From Bernardetia sp. MNP-M8 (GTDB lineage Bacteria; Bacteroidota; Bacteroidia; Cytophagales; Bernardetiaceae), in the NCBI RefSeq assembly GCF_037126285.1, contig NZ_CP147012.1, positions 558,001 through 622,000 of the forward strand: a stretch of DNA of 64,000 nucleotides, written 5' to 3'. The notes under the pieces were generated by a model, which was not told where the DNA came from, did not search any database, and was given only the letters and a program-made list of their open reading frames with translations. Every line of letters starts with the position of its first letter. The stretch's first letter is position 1. The position numbers were made by a program, and so were the translations under genes. This document shows, piece after piece, positions 25,043 through 33,614 of the stretch.

Positions 25043-26572
25043 ATGAAAAATATTCTTCTCACATTATCTTTAAGTATTTTACTCTTCTTTTCGATTTTTA
25101 TTTTTTTTGACACGACAGGCTTTTATGAAATAGTAGAAATAACGTCTCTTTTAGTTCGTCAGTATTTTGGACGATTTTATCTTTATCTAGGTCTTTTTTG
25201 TGTCTTATTTATTTTAGGAATTGCTTTGTCTCCTCTAGGAAAACGACAATTAGGCAATTTAACAGGAAAATCAAAAAGTGATAAAAAGCTAAAACCAGAA
25301 TACAGTCTTTGGGCATGGATAACAATGTTATATAGTGCAGGAATGGGAGCAGGAATTTTACTTCGTGCTGTTCAAGAGCCTGTGTTTATGTCTCAAAATC
25401 CACCTCTCAAAACAGGTATTTCTGCTGATGTTTTGGCTTTAGAATATACATTTTACCAATGGGGTTTCACAGCTTGGGCTTTTTATGGACTTTTTGCCCT
25501 TCTAGTTGGATATTATTTTTTTGAAAAGAAAAAACCTATTTTAGTTAGTGCAACTTTAGGAGATTTGCCTAAAAATACGTCGTCAAAAGTAATTACTTTA
25601 TTTGTCGATGTTTTAGCTATCCTGACTACCATTTTTGGTTTAGTGGGTGCGATAGCATTAGGAACAACACAAATAAATGGAGGACTAAATCATTTGTATG
25701 GAAATGGAATCACAAGTAGCTTTGGATTTGAAACTACCATTTTACTAACTGTTCTTATTTGTGGATTAGCTTTTTTGTCTGTTTGGAATGGAATCGATAA
25801 AGGAATAAAGATTATTTCAAAGGCTAATATAGCTGTTACAGCTTTTTTACTTCTTTTTATAGTAGTCCAAAGTGATTTTTTAGAGGTAATGATTCTTTTT
25901 GCCAAGGCATTTTTTCACTATATTATTGATTTTATTCCTCTTAGTGTAGCTATTGGAAAATATAATGCAGGTGAAGAGTTTTTGACAGATTGGACATATT
26001 ATTATTGGGCATTTTGGTTGGCTTGGAGTCCTTTTACAGGAATTTTCATTGCTCGTATTTCTCAAGGCAGAACGATTAGACAAATGATTTTGGGAGTTTT
26101 GATTTTACCCTCTCTAGGTACTTTTATTTGGTTTGCTTTCTTTGCTAATTCAGCTTTTGTGTTTATTGATACATTAGAAACCTATCAAAACGAATTTGGA
26201 AATGTATTTACTTCTCTTTTTGTTTTTTTGAGTAATTATCCTCTTTCTAGTCTCACCAACTTTATTGTCGTTCTACTTCTAATTAGCTTCTTAGTCACCT
26301 CGGTAGATTCGGCTGTTTTTGTTTTGAGTATGTTTACTGATGATGGAAAATCTGAGCCTAAGCGTTCTCACCGTCTTATTTGGTCTATATTTATAGTAGT
26401 TTTTGCTATTGCTGTTTTACTTTTAGGACAAGCCAAACCAAATATTGATGTTTTGACAGCACTTCAAAAACTTCTTATTATTACCTCTCTTCCCTTTGCC
26501 TTACTGATGCCTATAATGAGTTTTATTTTTCTTAGAAATATTTATTTTGATAGAAAGAATAAAATAGAATAA
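25043..26572 (+). CDS. BCCT-family transporter (betaine/choline/carnitine type)
   Basis: Twelve-helix inner-membrane symporter, 509 residues, normal length. The family glycine motif appears as YSAGMGAGILLRAVQEPV (usually MGIGxxFWGxxEP), with the tryptophan after it replaced by leucine/arginine. The aromatic signature is FWLAWSPFTGIFIARISQGR, followed by TIRQMI, the most conserved segment of the family. Uptake of a quaternary amine or a related compatible solute is likely; the altered first motif makes the exact substrate uncertain. C-terminal regulatory tail is short. Confidence 0.9.
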   Translation: MKNILLTLSLSILLFFSIFIFFDTTGFYEIVEITSLLVRQYFGRFYLYLGLFCVLFILGIALSPLGKRQLGNLTGKSKSDKKLKPEYSLWAWITMLYSAGMGAGILLRAVQEPVFMSQNPPLKTGISADVLALEYTFYQWGFTAWAFYGLFALLVGYYFFEKKKPILVSATLGDLPKNTSSKVITLFVDVLAILTTIFGLVGAIALGTTQINGGLNHLYGNGITSSFGFETTILLTVLICGLAFLSVWNGIDKGIKIISKANIAVTAFLLLFIVVQSDFLEVMILFAKAFFHYIIDFIPLSVAIGKYNAGEEFLTDWTYYYWAFWLAWSPFTGIFIARISQGRTIRQMILGVLILPSLGTFIWFAFFANSAFVFIDTLETYQNEFGNVFTSLFVFLSNYPLSSLTNFIVVLLLISFLVTSVDSAVFVLSMFTDDGKSEPKRSHRLIWSIFIVVFAIAVLLLGQAKPNIDVLTALQKLLIITSLPFALLMPIMSFIFLRNIYFDRKNKIE

Positions 26573-26882
26573 TTCTGACTAACTGGTGTTATTGAACATT
26601 TTTTAGCCTAGAATTACAAAAACAGAAAATTTATCAAACTATCTCATTTTTACCACCTTTCTTTATAATCTTCCCTGTATTAAGTGAAGCTAAAAAAATA
26701 AGTCAAAAATTTCGTATCTTAGTAGTTCTATTACTTTCTTATCCTTTTGTGTCATTTCCTTCAATTCTTTTCTGACACAAGGATAGACATACCATTATTT
26801 CTATAAAAATCAAGACTTTATTTCTATAGATTCACTTAAAACTACTTACTATTTTTTACTTTACTATTTTTTTTGAATTAAC
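26573..26882. other. Gene-free spacer with one imperfect hairpin
   Basis: 310 bp, AT-rich, no credible gene. TATCCTTTTGTGTCA (26740-26754) pairs with TGACACAAGGATA (26773-26785) with a two-base bulge. It is 190 bp past the BCCT stop and has no T tract, so it is a weak terminator candidate at most. Confidence 0.4.
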
Positions 26883-27383
26883 ATGCAAGAATTAGAATAC
26901 CCAATCTATGTTTTTAATAGACCTGTGCGAACTCCAATAAGCAAACACAATCTTTATTTAGAACTTGAAAAACTCAAAGAAACAATGGATAAATTATCTT
27001 TCAAAAAAAAGGAGAAAGATATTATCAACTGTATTTTGGGAACCTATTTCAATGAATTAGAAAATAAATCAAAAGAATTAGAATACCAACTCATCAAACA
27101 AACTGAAACTTCTGCTTTATTTTACGTTTGGTGTCATGGAAATGACTGCGAAGAAATTATAGAAGCTGTTGAACATTGTAATCCTATGTTTTTGAAAGGA
27201 GGAATTGATAAACTTTTAGAGCTTTTTAGTGATGCTTTTGATGCTGCTAAACACCCTTTTTACACACTTCCTATTGCAAATATTGTCAAACAAACATTAT
27301 CTCCCATAGAAATACAAAAAGGACAGACCAACGGGCAAACAGGAATGACAAAGTTTATTCATAAAATTACTATGGGCGTATGA
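26883..27383 (+). CDS. Hypothetical protein, first of a tandem paralogous pair
   Basis: 166 residues, cytoplasmic, not recognised. Start PIYVFNRPVRTPISKHNL aligns with FPIFAFEEMRRFGVSRHEIK of the next gene. The shared core continues with a helix (KEKDIINCILGTYFNELENK), a two-strand unit and NPMFLKGGIDKLLELF (compare NKVFLEEGREGIKKMI). The order of helix with conserved E/N, beta pair and glycine turn recalls small GHKL/anti-sigma-type ATP-binding proteins such as the SiaB family, but the ATP-binding motifs are not clear, so this is only a lead. The last codons overlap the next start (ATGA). Confidence 0.75.
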   Translation: MQELEYPIYVFNRPVRTPISKHNLYLELEKLKETMDKLSFKKKEKDIINCILGTYFNELENKSKELEYQLIKQTETSALFYVWCHGNDCEEIIEAVEHCNPMFLKGGIDKLLELFSDAFDAAKHPFYTLPIANIVKQTLSPIEIQKGQTNGQTGMTKFIHKITMGV

Positions 27384-27898
27384 TAGAAAAAGAGTTTCCT
27401 ATTTTTGCTTTTGAAGAAATGAGAAGGTTTGGAGTTAGTAGGCACGAAATAAAGAGTGATATTGACCCATTGGAAGAGTTTTTAGACAATCAAGGAGTAG
27501 AATACAAAGCAAAATGTTCAATTTTTAGTATTTTTGTTGAAAATCTGCATCAACAATATCGGAGAAGTACATCTTCATTTTATCAAATTATTCGATATGA
27601 AAATTACATTTTACTTGAGTTTTTGATAGAACATTATGATTTTGAAGATTTAGATAAAGTTTGTTATGAAATAGAAAACTCTAATAAAGTATTTCTTGAA
27701 GAAGGAAGAGAAGGAATAAAGAAAATGATTAAATCAATCATAAAGGGAAAAAATAATTTATCTATTTTTTTAGAAGAATATTATACTGGATACAGCATAG
27801 ACTTTATGGTATTAATACATAAAAGTAGAAATTCAATCCAAGTAGAAAAAACAGAGCAAGAACACACCTTGAAAATCACTTATAAAATTGATTTGTAG
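27380..27898 (+). CDS. Hypothetical protein, second of a tandem paralogous pair
   Basis: 172 residues, paralog of the preceding gene by alignment along most of the length (PIFAFEE at the start, KCSIFSIFVENLHQQYRRST helix, NKVFLEEGREGIKKMIKSII turn). The FVENLHQQYRRS segment resembles the N-box region of histidine-kinase-like folds. Translational coupling through the ATGA overlap suggests the two proteins act together, perhaps as a heterodimer. No catalytic residue can be named. A clear hairpin follows at 27899-27936. Confidence 0.75.
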   Translation: MIEKEFPIFAFEEMRRFGVSRHEIKSDIDPLEEFLDNQGVEYKAKCSIFSIFVENLHQQYRRSTSSFYQIIRYENYILLEFLIEHYDFEDLDKVCYEIENSNKVFLEEGREGIKKMIKSIIKGKNNLSIFLEEYYTGYSIDFMVLIHKSRNSIQVEKTEQEHTLKITYKIDL

Positions 27899-27936
27899 AA
27901 AAAGTAGGGACAATATACATAGCGTCCCTACTTTTT
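27899..27936. terminator. Bidirectional hairpin terminator
   Basis: AAAAAGTAGGGA (27899-27910) pairs perfectly with TCCCTACTTTTT (27925-27936). It lies between the paralog pair and the convergent M16 peptidase gene. Confidence 0.75.
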
Positions 27937-27942
27937 AATGGC

Positions 27943-29199
27943 TTAATTTGTAACTGCGTTCAGTTCCTTAGAATAATAGTAAAGTGTACTACAATTTTCT
28001 TTTCTTAATGTCTTTTTAGCAGTCTGCATCAATTCTTCTTTGGTAACTTTTGCCATTTGGTCAGCTATTGTATTTACCATTTCCACATCTCCTAAGATTG
28101 CATAATAGGCAATATTCATAGCACGATTTAGTACCTCAATTTCTGAAAAAATATGTGAGGCTTCTGCCTGATTTTTTACTTTTGTAAGTTCATCATCAGA
28201 AATTCCATTTTCTAAAAAGTCATCAATTACAGTTTGAATGGCTTCTTCGCCTTGTTCAGGTGAGTAAGCAGGGTTTAGTTTTCCAGAAATAACTAATAAA
28301 CCTTCATCTACCGAACCCATAATATATGCTCCAATAGAATTGAACATTTCCTTTTCTTTGACAAGTTCTTGATATAAACGAGCTGATTTATCTCTTCCCA
28401 AAACATCACTTACCAAATCAGTAGCATAATAATCATTTGCTTTCCTATGTCCCATTCTATACGCCTTATAAATAGCGTTTAAAGGAACTTTTGCCTCTAC
28501 TTTTTTGTGTCTAGCTTCAGTTTGTGGTGGTTCGTTTTCTAAGTTTCTCATAGGTCGGTTTCCTTTCGGAATATCTCCAAACCATTTTTTAACCATCTTT
28601 TCTACTTCGTCTTTTTCTACATTTCCTGCTACTACCAAAACGGCATTATCAGGTCTATAATGTTTGTAAAAAAAGGCTTTTACTTCCTCTAAAGTTGCAT
28701 CTTCAATGTGCTTGATTTCTTTTCCAATGGTTGCCCAATTATAAGAGTGTTTTTGATAAACTAAAGGACGTAAATGAAGCCAAATATCGCCATAAGGCTG
28801 ATTCAAATAACGCTGTTTAAACTCTTCAATAACTACTTTTCTCTGAACTTCCAACGAATTATCATTAATAGAAAGCGACAACATTCTATCAGCTTCTAAC
28901 CAAAGAGCCGTTTCTACATTTGGCGCAGGAACGATCGTATAATAATTGGTTACATCAGGCGAAGTATAGGCATTATTCGAACCTCCAACTTGTTGTACAA
29001 TCGTATCAAAATTTGGAATATTTGCAGAGCCACTAAACATCAAATGTTCAAATAAATGAGCAAAACCTGTACGTTCGGGTGATTCATCTCTTGAACCCAC
29101 ATCGTACATAATATTTACTGTAGCTATTGCAACTGTTTTATCTTGGTGAACAAAAACACGTAAGCCATTATCAAGTGTGAAGTGTGAAAAGTCTATCAT
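27943..29199 (-). CDS. M16 family zinc metallopeptidase
   Basis: 418 residues, one full M16B-type peptidase. The inverted zinc motif HxxEH is at 48-52 in TGFAHLFEHLMFSGS; the distal Glu is in VQRKVVIEEFKQRY. The C-terminal half has the family R/Y pair region (RMGHRKANDYYATDLVSDVL, LGRDKSARLYQELVKEKEMF). There is no signal peptide, so it may act in the cytoplasm or leave by another route. In this family a second, often inactive, M16 subunit commonly follows, but here the downstream gene is convergent. The small gene at 29260 lies 60 bp upstream on the same strand. Confidence 0.94.
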   Translation of the reverse strand: MIDFSHFTLDNGLRVFVHQDKTVAIATVNIMYDVGSRDESPERTGFAHLFEHLMFSGSANIPNFDTIVQQVGGSNNAYTSPDVTNYYTIVPAPNVETALWLEADRMLSLSINDNSLEVQRKVVIEEFKQRYLNQPYGDIWLHLRPLVYQKHSYNWATIGKEIKHIEDATLEEVKAFFYKHYRPDNAVLVVAGNVEKDEVEKMVKKWFGDIPKGNRPMRNLENEPPQTEARHKKVEAKVPLNAIYKAYRMGHRKANDYYATDLVSDVLGRDKSARLYQELVKEKEMFNSIGAYIMGSVDEGLLVISGKLNPAYSPEQGEEAIQTVIDDFLENGISDDELTKVKNQAEASHIFSEIEVLNRAMNIAYYAILGDVEMVNTIADQMAKVTKEELMQTAKKTLRKENCSTLYYYSKELNAVTN

Positions 29200-29259
29200 A
29201 TAGTTAGTAAGGAATAATTAGTTTTTAGTGATTAATTAGGATTCAATTAAAACAAATAA

Positions 29260-29535
29260 TTAATTGGGTTCATGTTTTAGAAATTTCTTGTAGTCGCTTT
29301 CTAGTTCGTCTGTCATAAAATTTTTAAATTCGATAGTTTCATCAACTTCTTTCAATATTTCTATCAAAGAATTGATTTTTCCTTCATTAGTAAACATTTT
29401 ATTGACTATAATAATAGGTGTACCTTTTACCAAACAAGCACCCGAACGAAAGTTGCCTTTTTCATACCGAACTTTATATCCTCCTAATTCGAAAATGTTT
29501 TCTAGTTTTTCTAGTGTTTCTCCTGTGTATCGCAT
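29260..29535 (-). CDS. Small conserved-looking hypothetical protein
   Basis: 91 residues, not assigned to a named domain. Sequence highlights: LEKLENIFELGGYKVRYEKG, NFRSGACLV, IIIVNKMFTNEGKINSLIEI. The strand-rich first half and helical second half look well folded, and the YKVRYEKGNFRSG stretch resembles a Bacteroidota hypothetical family I recall without a known function. It precedes the M16 peptidase gene by 60 bp on the same strand and may be co-transcribed. Confidence 0.75.
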   Translation of the reverse strand: MRYTGETLEKLENIFELGGYKVRYEKGNFRSGACLVKGTPIIIVNKMFTNEGKINSLIEILKEVDETIEFKNFMTDELESDYKKFLKHEPN

Positions 29536-29548
29536 AAAATTTTATTAA

Positions 29549-29619
29549 GTATAACAGACTTCCCAGTCTGTTTAGAAGTATGCATTTTGTTCTGAAACAG
29601 ACTGGGAAGTCTGTTATAC
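29549..29619. repeat. 25-bp perfect inverted repeat with internally palindromic arms
   Basis: GTATAACAGACTTCCCAGTC... at 29549-29573 is repeated inverted at 29595-29619 with a 21-base loop. Each arm contains ACAGACT-TCCC-AGTCTGT, itself a palindrome. It lies between divergently transcribed genes, directly upstream of the 91-residue gene, so it is not a usual terminator. Similar palindromes are a known kind of dispersed intergenic repeat. Confidence 0.7.
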
Positions 29620-29781
29620 ATATTCAAAATACAAAAAAATATCACTCAAAAACAAGTCAGAAATAAGTAATGAGCTTATCATTTATTAAATCTGATAACT
29701 TTACTTTGTAGAAATGGTTAGAATTGCATCAAAAATTAACCATAAACCTTTCCCTTCTCGCTCTGAAGAGTGAGCCATATT

Positions 29782-30666
29782 ATGAAAAACACTTTTTTAA
29801 CTTTATTTTTACTCTTTTCACTTCTTACAATTACATTAATGTTTTCTAATTGTGCCTCCAAAAAATATGAAAATGTAGCTTATTTAGATAAAGCTGTTTC
29901 TGAAAAAACAGCCAAAGAACCTTTACCGACATTAAATATTTTTTCGCCTAAAAAACTCAAAAAGAATTTCAAAAAATTTGATTCTAAAAATGAAAAATTA
30001 CCTGTTTTGATTTTTGTTCATGGAGGAAATTGGAATAGTGGAGATAAAGAAACCTATAATTTTTTTGGTAGAAATTTCGCTAAAAAAGGAATTGTTACAG
30101 TTGTTGTAGGTTATACATTAAGTCCAAAGGCAAACTATGACGATATGGCAAAACAAGTTGCAACAGCTATAAAATGGACAAAAGAAAATATTGCAGAATA
30201 TAATGGAAACTCAGATAAAATCTTTCTGACAGGACATTCAGCAGGAGGACATTTAATTGCTCTTTCTACTATGAATCCAAAATATGACATAAAAGATAAT
30301 ACTGTTTCAGGTCTGATTTTGAATGATGCAGCAGGATTAGATATGTATAATTTTTTGCAAGAAGAACCACCCACAAGCAATAGCAGTTATGATACAACTT
30401 GGACAAAAGACCCCAAAACTTGGAAAAAAGCATCGCCCATTTATTATATTGATGAGCAAACTCCCCCAATTATGCTTTATTTGGGTAAAAAAACCTATGA
30501 ATCAATAAAGGTTTCGAATAGAGATTTTGTAGATTCTTTGCATCATTTTCAGCCAAATGTAGAGCCTATTTTACTCAACAAATCACACATTCCGATGATG
30601 GTTCAATATTTCTTTCCTTGGAGTAATCGTTATGATGAAATAATCAAATTTATAAAGGAGAATTAG
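29782..30666 (+). CDS. Lipoprotein alpha/beta hydrolase (esterase, BD-FAE/carboxylesterase type)
   Basis: 294 residues from the ATG at 29782; the frame opens with a GTG four codons earlier, but the ATG starts the signal sequence MKNTFLTLFLLFSLLTITLM cleanly. Lipobox FSNC follows. The hydrolase core has HGGNWNSGDKE (oxyanion hole), GYTLSPKANYDDMAKQV, and the nucleophile elbow TGHSAGGHLIAL. The late His is probably in NKSHIPMMVQYFF. Substrate unknown; it is a probable periplasmic or outer-membrane esterase. The Crp/Fnr gene begins 23 bp downstream. Confidence 0.9.
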   Translation: MKNTFLTLFLLFSLLTITLMFSNCASKKYENVAYLDKAVSEKTAKEPLPTLNIFSPKKLKKNFKKFDSKNEKLPVLIFVHGGNWNSGDKETYNFFGRNFAKKGIVTVVVGYTLSPKANYDDMAKQVATAIKWTKENIAEYNGNSDKIFLTGHSAGGHLIALSTMNPKYDIKDNTVSGLILNDAAGLDMYNFLQEEPPTSNSSYDTTWTKDPKTWKKASPIYYIDEQTPPIMLYLGKKTYESIKVSNRDFVDSLHHFQPNVEPILLNKSHIPMMVQYFFPWSNRYDEIIKFIKEN

Positions 30667-30689
30667 AGTAAAAAATATTTCTATTCAAA

Positions 30690-31262
30690 ATGAAAGAAGA
30701 ATTATATAATCACTTTAATAAATTTATTAGCCTAGATAAAAAAGATATGTCTAAAATCCTTTCTTATTTTGAACATAAAACCTTAAAAAAGAAAGAAATT
30801 TTATTGGAAATTGGTAAAAAATGTACTTCAAATTATTTTATCGCTAAAGGTTGTATTCACATGTTTTTTGTGAATGAAAAAGGCACAGAACAAACTATTC
30901 AGTTTGCTATCGAAAACTGGTGGCTTACTGATTATTTAGCTTTTGAGCAGCAAAGCACAACTGATTTTTGCATTCAAGCCGTCGAAAATTCTGAAGTGTT
31001 GGCTATTGATTATCGAAATCAACAAGAATTATTTGCAGTTTTTCCAAAGCTAGAAACTTACTTTAGAATCGTTTATCAAAAATCTTATGGTGCTTCTTTA
31101 ATGAGAGTAAAATACATGTTTGACTATTCTAAAGAAGAAATTTTCTTTGAATTTAGAAGGCAGTTTCCTGATTTTGTAAAACGAGTGCCACAGTATTTAT
31201 TGGCTACTTATCTAGGCTTGACACCCGAATATTTGAGTCAGTTGAGAAATAAGAGAACGTAA
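30690..31262 (+). CDS. Crp/Fnr-family transcriptional regulator (1)
   Basis: 190 residues. The N-terminal cyclic-nucleotide-like beta barrel has LKKKEILLEIGKKCTSNYFI, AKGCIHMFFVNEKGTEQTIQ and FAIENWWLTDYLAF. This ENWWxTDYxAF block is typical of a Bacteroidota subgroup and is shared with the regulator at 49498. The C-terminal part has RVPQYLLATYLGLTPEYLSQ, a helix-turn-helix recognition motif. No cAMP-binding arginine-serine pair is visible, so the effector is unknown. It is followed by a DJ-1/PfpI gene, with a palindrome at 31281-31296 as candidate operator. Confidence 0.93.
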   Translation: MKEELYNHFNKFISLDKKDMSKILSYFEHKTLKKKEILLEIGKKCTSNYFIAKGCIHMFFVNEKGTEQTIQFAIENWWLTDYLAFEQQSTTDFCIQAVENSEVLAIDYRNQQELFAVFPKLETYFRIVYQKSYGASLMRVKYMFDYSKEEIFFEFRRQFPDFVKRVPQYLLATYLGLTPEYLSQLRNKRT

Positions 31263-31280
31263 AAAATAGTAATTATTTTT

Positions 31281-31325
31281 CTTAAACCAGTTTAAGTTTT
31301 TTGTAAGAGAAAGCAAGTAGCTTTG
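31281..31325 (+). promoter_or_regulatory. Palindromic candidate operator and -7 box before the DJ-1-like lipoprotein gene
   Basis: CTTAAAC-CA-GTTTAAG (31281-31296) is a perfect dyad. TAGCTTTG (31318-31325) fits the Bacteroidota -7 consensus TAnnTTTG, 33 bp before the ATG at 31359. The dyad centre lies near -43 relative to the implied start, as for an activator overlapping the -33 box. No good -33 TTTG is present, which would fit activator dependence. Inference. Confidence 0.5.
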
Positions 31326-31358
31326 TTAAAAATTTTAATTACATCAAAACATTAAACA

Positions 31359-32183
31359 ATGAAACTTCTAAAAATTCTATTTGCAACTTTTATTTTATTT
31401 AGTTGTACTTCTAAAAATGCACAAAAAAATAATTTTACCCAAGCAGAATTAGATTCTATAAGATTGGATTCTTTGGCAAGTTGTAGCCCCAATGCTAAGA
31501 ATAAAAATTCACAAAATGAATCTTCTTCATTAGATGAAAGTTCTAAAAATTCATTAGCTCAACATCTAAAATCATTGAATCCTGATTTGCCTATCATTGG
31601 CGTATTGATGTACGATAATGTTTTGACTACTGAACTGACTGCACCAATGGACGTTTTTACAAAACAAAGTGAAGATGGAAAACAGCTTTTTAATGTCATT
31701 ACAATTGCTGAAAAATATGAAATCATTACAAGTGAAGAAGGATTAAAAATGTTTCCCGATTATATTTTAGAAAATGCACCAAAATTGGATATTCTTATTG
31801 TACCAAGTGCTTATGATATGAGCTTACAAGTAAAGAATAGGAATTTGGTAGAATTTATCAAAACGCAAAATCAAAATACTGATTATACAGTCAGTAATTG
31901 TGCTGGTGCTAGTTTGATTGGAGAATCTGGAATTGCAGACGGTAAAAAAATTGTTACTTGGATTGGTGGAGGTAAGGATTTGCAGAAAAATTATCCCAAT
32001 CTGAAAGTACAAGATGATGGAAAAGTGAGTTACATAGAAGACGGAAAATTTTTGTCCTCAAATGGAAATTTAGCTTCTTATATTTCTTCTTTAGAGCTTT
32101 TGGAAAAACTCAGCAGTAAAGAACACAGAAAATTTGTAGAATCGTATCTTTATTTGGATAGACTTCAAGATTGGAAAAAATAA
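31359..32183 (+). CDS. Lipoprotein with DJ-1/PfpI-like domain
   Basis: 274 residues. Lipoprotein signal with ATFILFSCTS, lipidated Cys near 16, then a polar linker to about residue 70. The rest is a class I glutamine amidotransferase-like (DJ-1/PfpI) fold: IIGVLMYDNVLTTELTAPMD, ILIVPSAYDMSLQ, and the nucleophile elbow YTVSNCAGASLIGESGIADG with the Cys. The layout is like the N-terminal domain of GATase1-type AraC regulators, but there is no DNA-binding part. Being a lipoprotein it acts outside the cytoplasm, which is unusual for this fold. It follows a Crp/Fnr gene. Confidence 0.86.
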   Translation: MKLLKILFATFILFSCTSKNAQKNNFTQAELDSIRLDSLASCSPNAKNKNSQNESSSLDESSKNSLAQHLKSLNPDLPIIGVLMYDNVLTTELTAPMDVFTKQSEDGKQLFNVITIAEKYEIITSEEGLKMFPDYILENAPKLDILIVPSAYDMSLQVKNRNLVEFIKTQNQNTDYTVSNCAGASLIGESGIADGKKIVTWIGGGKDLQKNYPNLKVQDDGKVSYIEDGKFLSSNGNLASYISSLELLEKLSSKEHRKFVESYLYLDRLQDWKK

Positions 32184-32189
32184 TTTCAA

Positions 32190-32221
32190 AACCCTAAGGG
32201 ACTATGAAGACCCTTAGGGTT
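32190..32221. terminator. CCCTAAGG palindromic repeat, bidirectional terminator (copy 2)
   Basis: AACCCTAAGGG (32190-32200) pairs with CCCTTAGGGTT (32211-32221); loop ACTATGAAGA. Second copy of the unit at 22046-22079. It lies between the convergent DJ-1-like and thrC genes. Confidence 0.75.
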
Positions 32222-32227
32222 AAATAA

Positions 32228-33535
32228 CTATTCTAAAATAATCTCTACCAATTTATCATAATTATTCTCAATAGAAAGTTTCTTTGCCTTAGATAAATCT
32301 ACCTTTTCAGATTCATAACTTGGAATGGCTTTTTGTATAATTTCTGAAAATTTTTGTGGGTGTGCCGTTTCCAAAAACAAACCAATTTCATTTTCATTCA
32401 AACTGTTGTGTAAAGCTAATTTTCCAACTGCGCCATGTGGGTCTAAAAGGTAATTATTTTTCTCAAAACAATCTGCAATTTCTTTTATAGTAGAATTATC
32501 ATCGATTGTAAAAGCCGAAATATCTTTTTTGGTGGCTTCTAAATTGCCTTTGTATAAATATTCTATTCGTTCAAAATTACTAGGATTTCCTACGTCCATT
32601 GCATTCGAATAGGTCAAAACAGACGATTTTTGTTCATATTTTCCTGTTTGGAGATAATTATAAAATGTGTCATTTGCATTGTGAGCAGCTATAAAACGCT
32701 CTATTGGCAAACCTATTTTTTTGGCTATAAGTCCTGCCGAAATATTTCCCAAATTTCCAGAAGGAACAGAAACAACTAGTTTTTTACCTTTTAAATTATC
32801 CTCTTTTTTTAATTGTTTGTACGCCAAAAAGTAATACAACATCTGAGGAAGTAAACGAGCTACATTGATAGAATTTGCACTACTTAGCGTTACTTTTTCT
32901 CTTAATTCTGTATCATTAAAGGCTTCTTTTACAAGTTTTTGGCAATCATCAAAAGTTCCTTCTACTTCAACGGCTTGAATATTTTTGCCTAAAGTTGTCA
33001 TTTGAAATTCTTGATACGGACTTACTTTTCCTTTTGGAAATAAAATCTTTACATCAATTCCTTTTACATCAAAAAAACCATTGGCTACTGCGCTTCCTGT
33101 ATCACCAGAAGTAGCAACCAAAATAATTACGTTTTCAGTAGTTGAATTTTCATTTTTATAAAAATGCGACAAACACCTAGACATAAAACGTGCGCCAACA
33201 TCTTTAAAAGCCTGTGTGTTACCGTGATAAAGCTCTAAAGAAAAAATATTATTTTCTACCTTCACAACAGGAATAGGAAAATTGAGCGTTTCTGCAATGA
33301 TTTGTTTTAGTTGCTCATCATTCAAAGAATCTTTGACAAACGGCTTCAAAACCTCAAATGCAATTTGATGGTCTTCTACATTTTCGATATTCTCAAAAAA
33401 AGAAGTGGGTAAAGAAGGAATATTCTCTGGAAAATAAAGACCACTATTTTTTGTAAGTCCATTGATGACAGCTTCTTTAAAAGAAACTTTTTCCTCATTG
33501 TTTGTTCCGTTTTTTCTTGTGCTAAGGTAATTCAC
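32228..33535 (-). CDS. thrC: Threonine synthase
   Basis: PLP enzyme converting O-phosphohomoserine to threonine. 435 residues. N-terminal MNYLSTRKNGTNNEEKVSFK resembles the E. coli-type opening. The PLP lysine is in LYHGNTQAFKDVGARFMSRC, phosphate-binding in ILVATSGDTGSAVANGF, and VSVPSGNLGNISAGLIAKKI is the second conserved block. YLLDPHGAVGKLAL near the C-terminus is also typical. The gene stands apart from thrA/thrB in this window. Confidence 0.96.
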   Translation of the reverse strand: MNYLSTRKNGTNNEEKVSFKEAVINGLTKNSGLYFPENIPSLPTSFFENIENVEDHQIAFEVLKPFVKDSLNDEQLKQIIAETLNFPIPVVKVENNIFSLELYHGNTQAFKDVGARFMSRCLSHFYKNENSTTENVIILVATSGDTGSAVANGFFDVKGIDVKILFPKGKVSPYQEFQMTTLGKNIQAVEVEGTFDDCQKLVKEAFNDTELREKVTLSSANSINVARLLPQMLYYFLAYKQLKKEDNLKGKKLVVSVPSGNLGNISAGLIAKKIGLPIERFIAAHNANDTFYNYLQTGKYEQKSSVLTYSNAMDVGNPSNFERIEYLYKGNLEATKKDISAFTIDDNSTIKEIADCFEKNNYLLDPHGAVGKLALHNSLNENEIGLFLETAHPQKFSEIIQKAIPSYESEKVDLSKAKKLSIENNYDKLVEIILE

Positions 33536-33614
33536 TAGATTTGCTTTTTAGAGATGATATACTTTTTGACAAATTTACTATGAAAAATTGTTTTTTAATC
33601 ATAAATCGAAAAAA

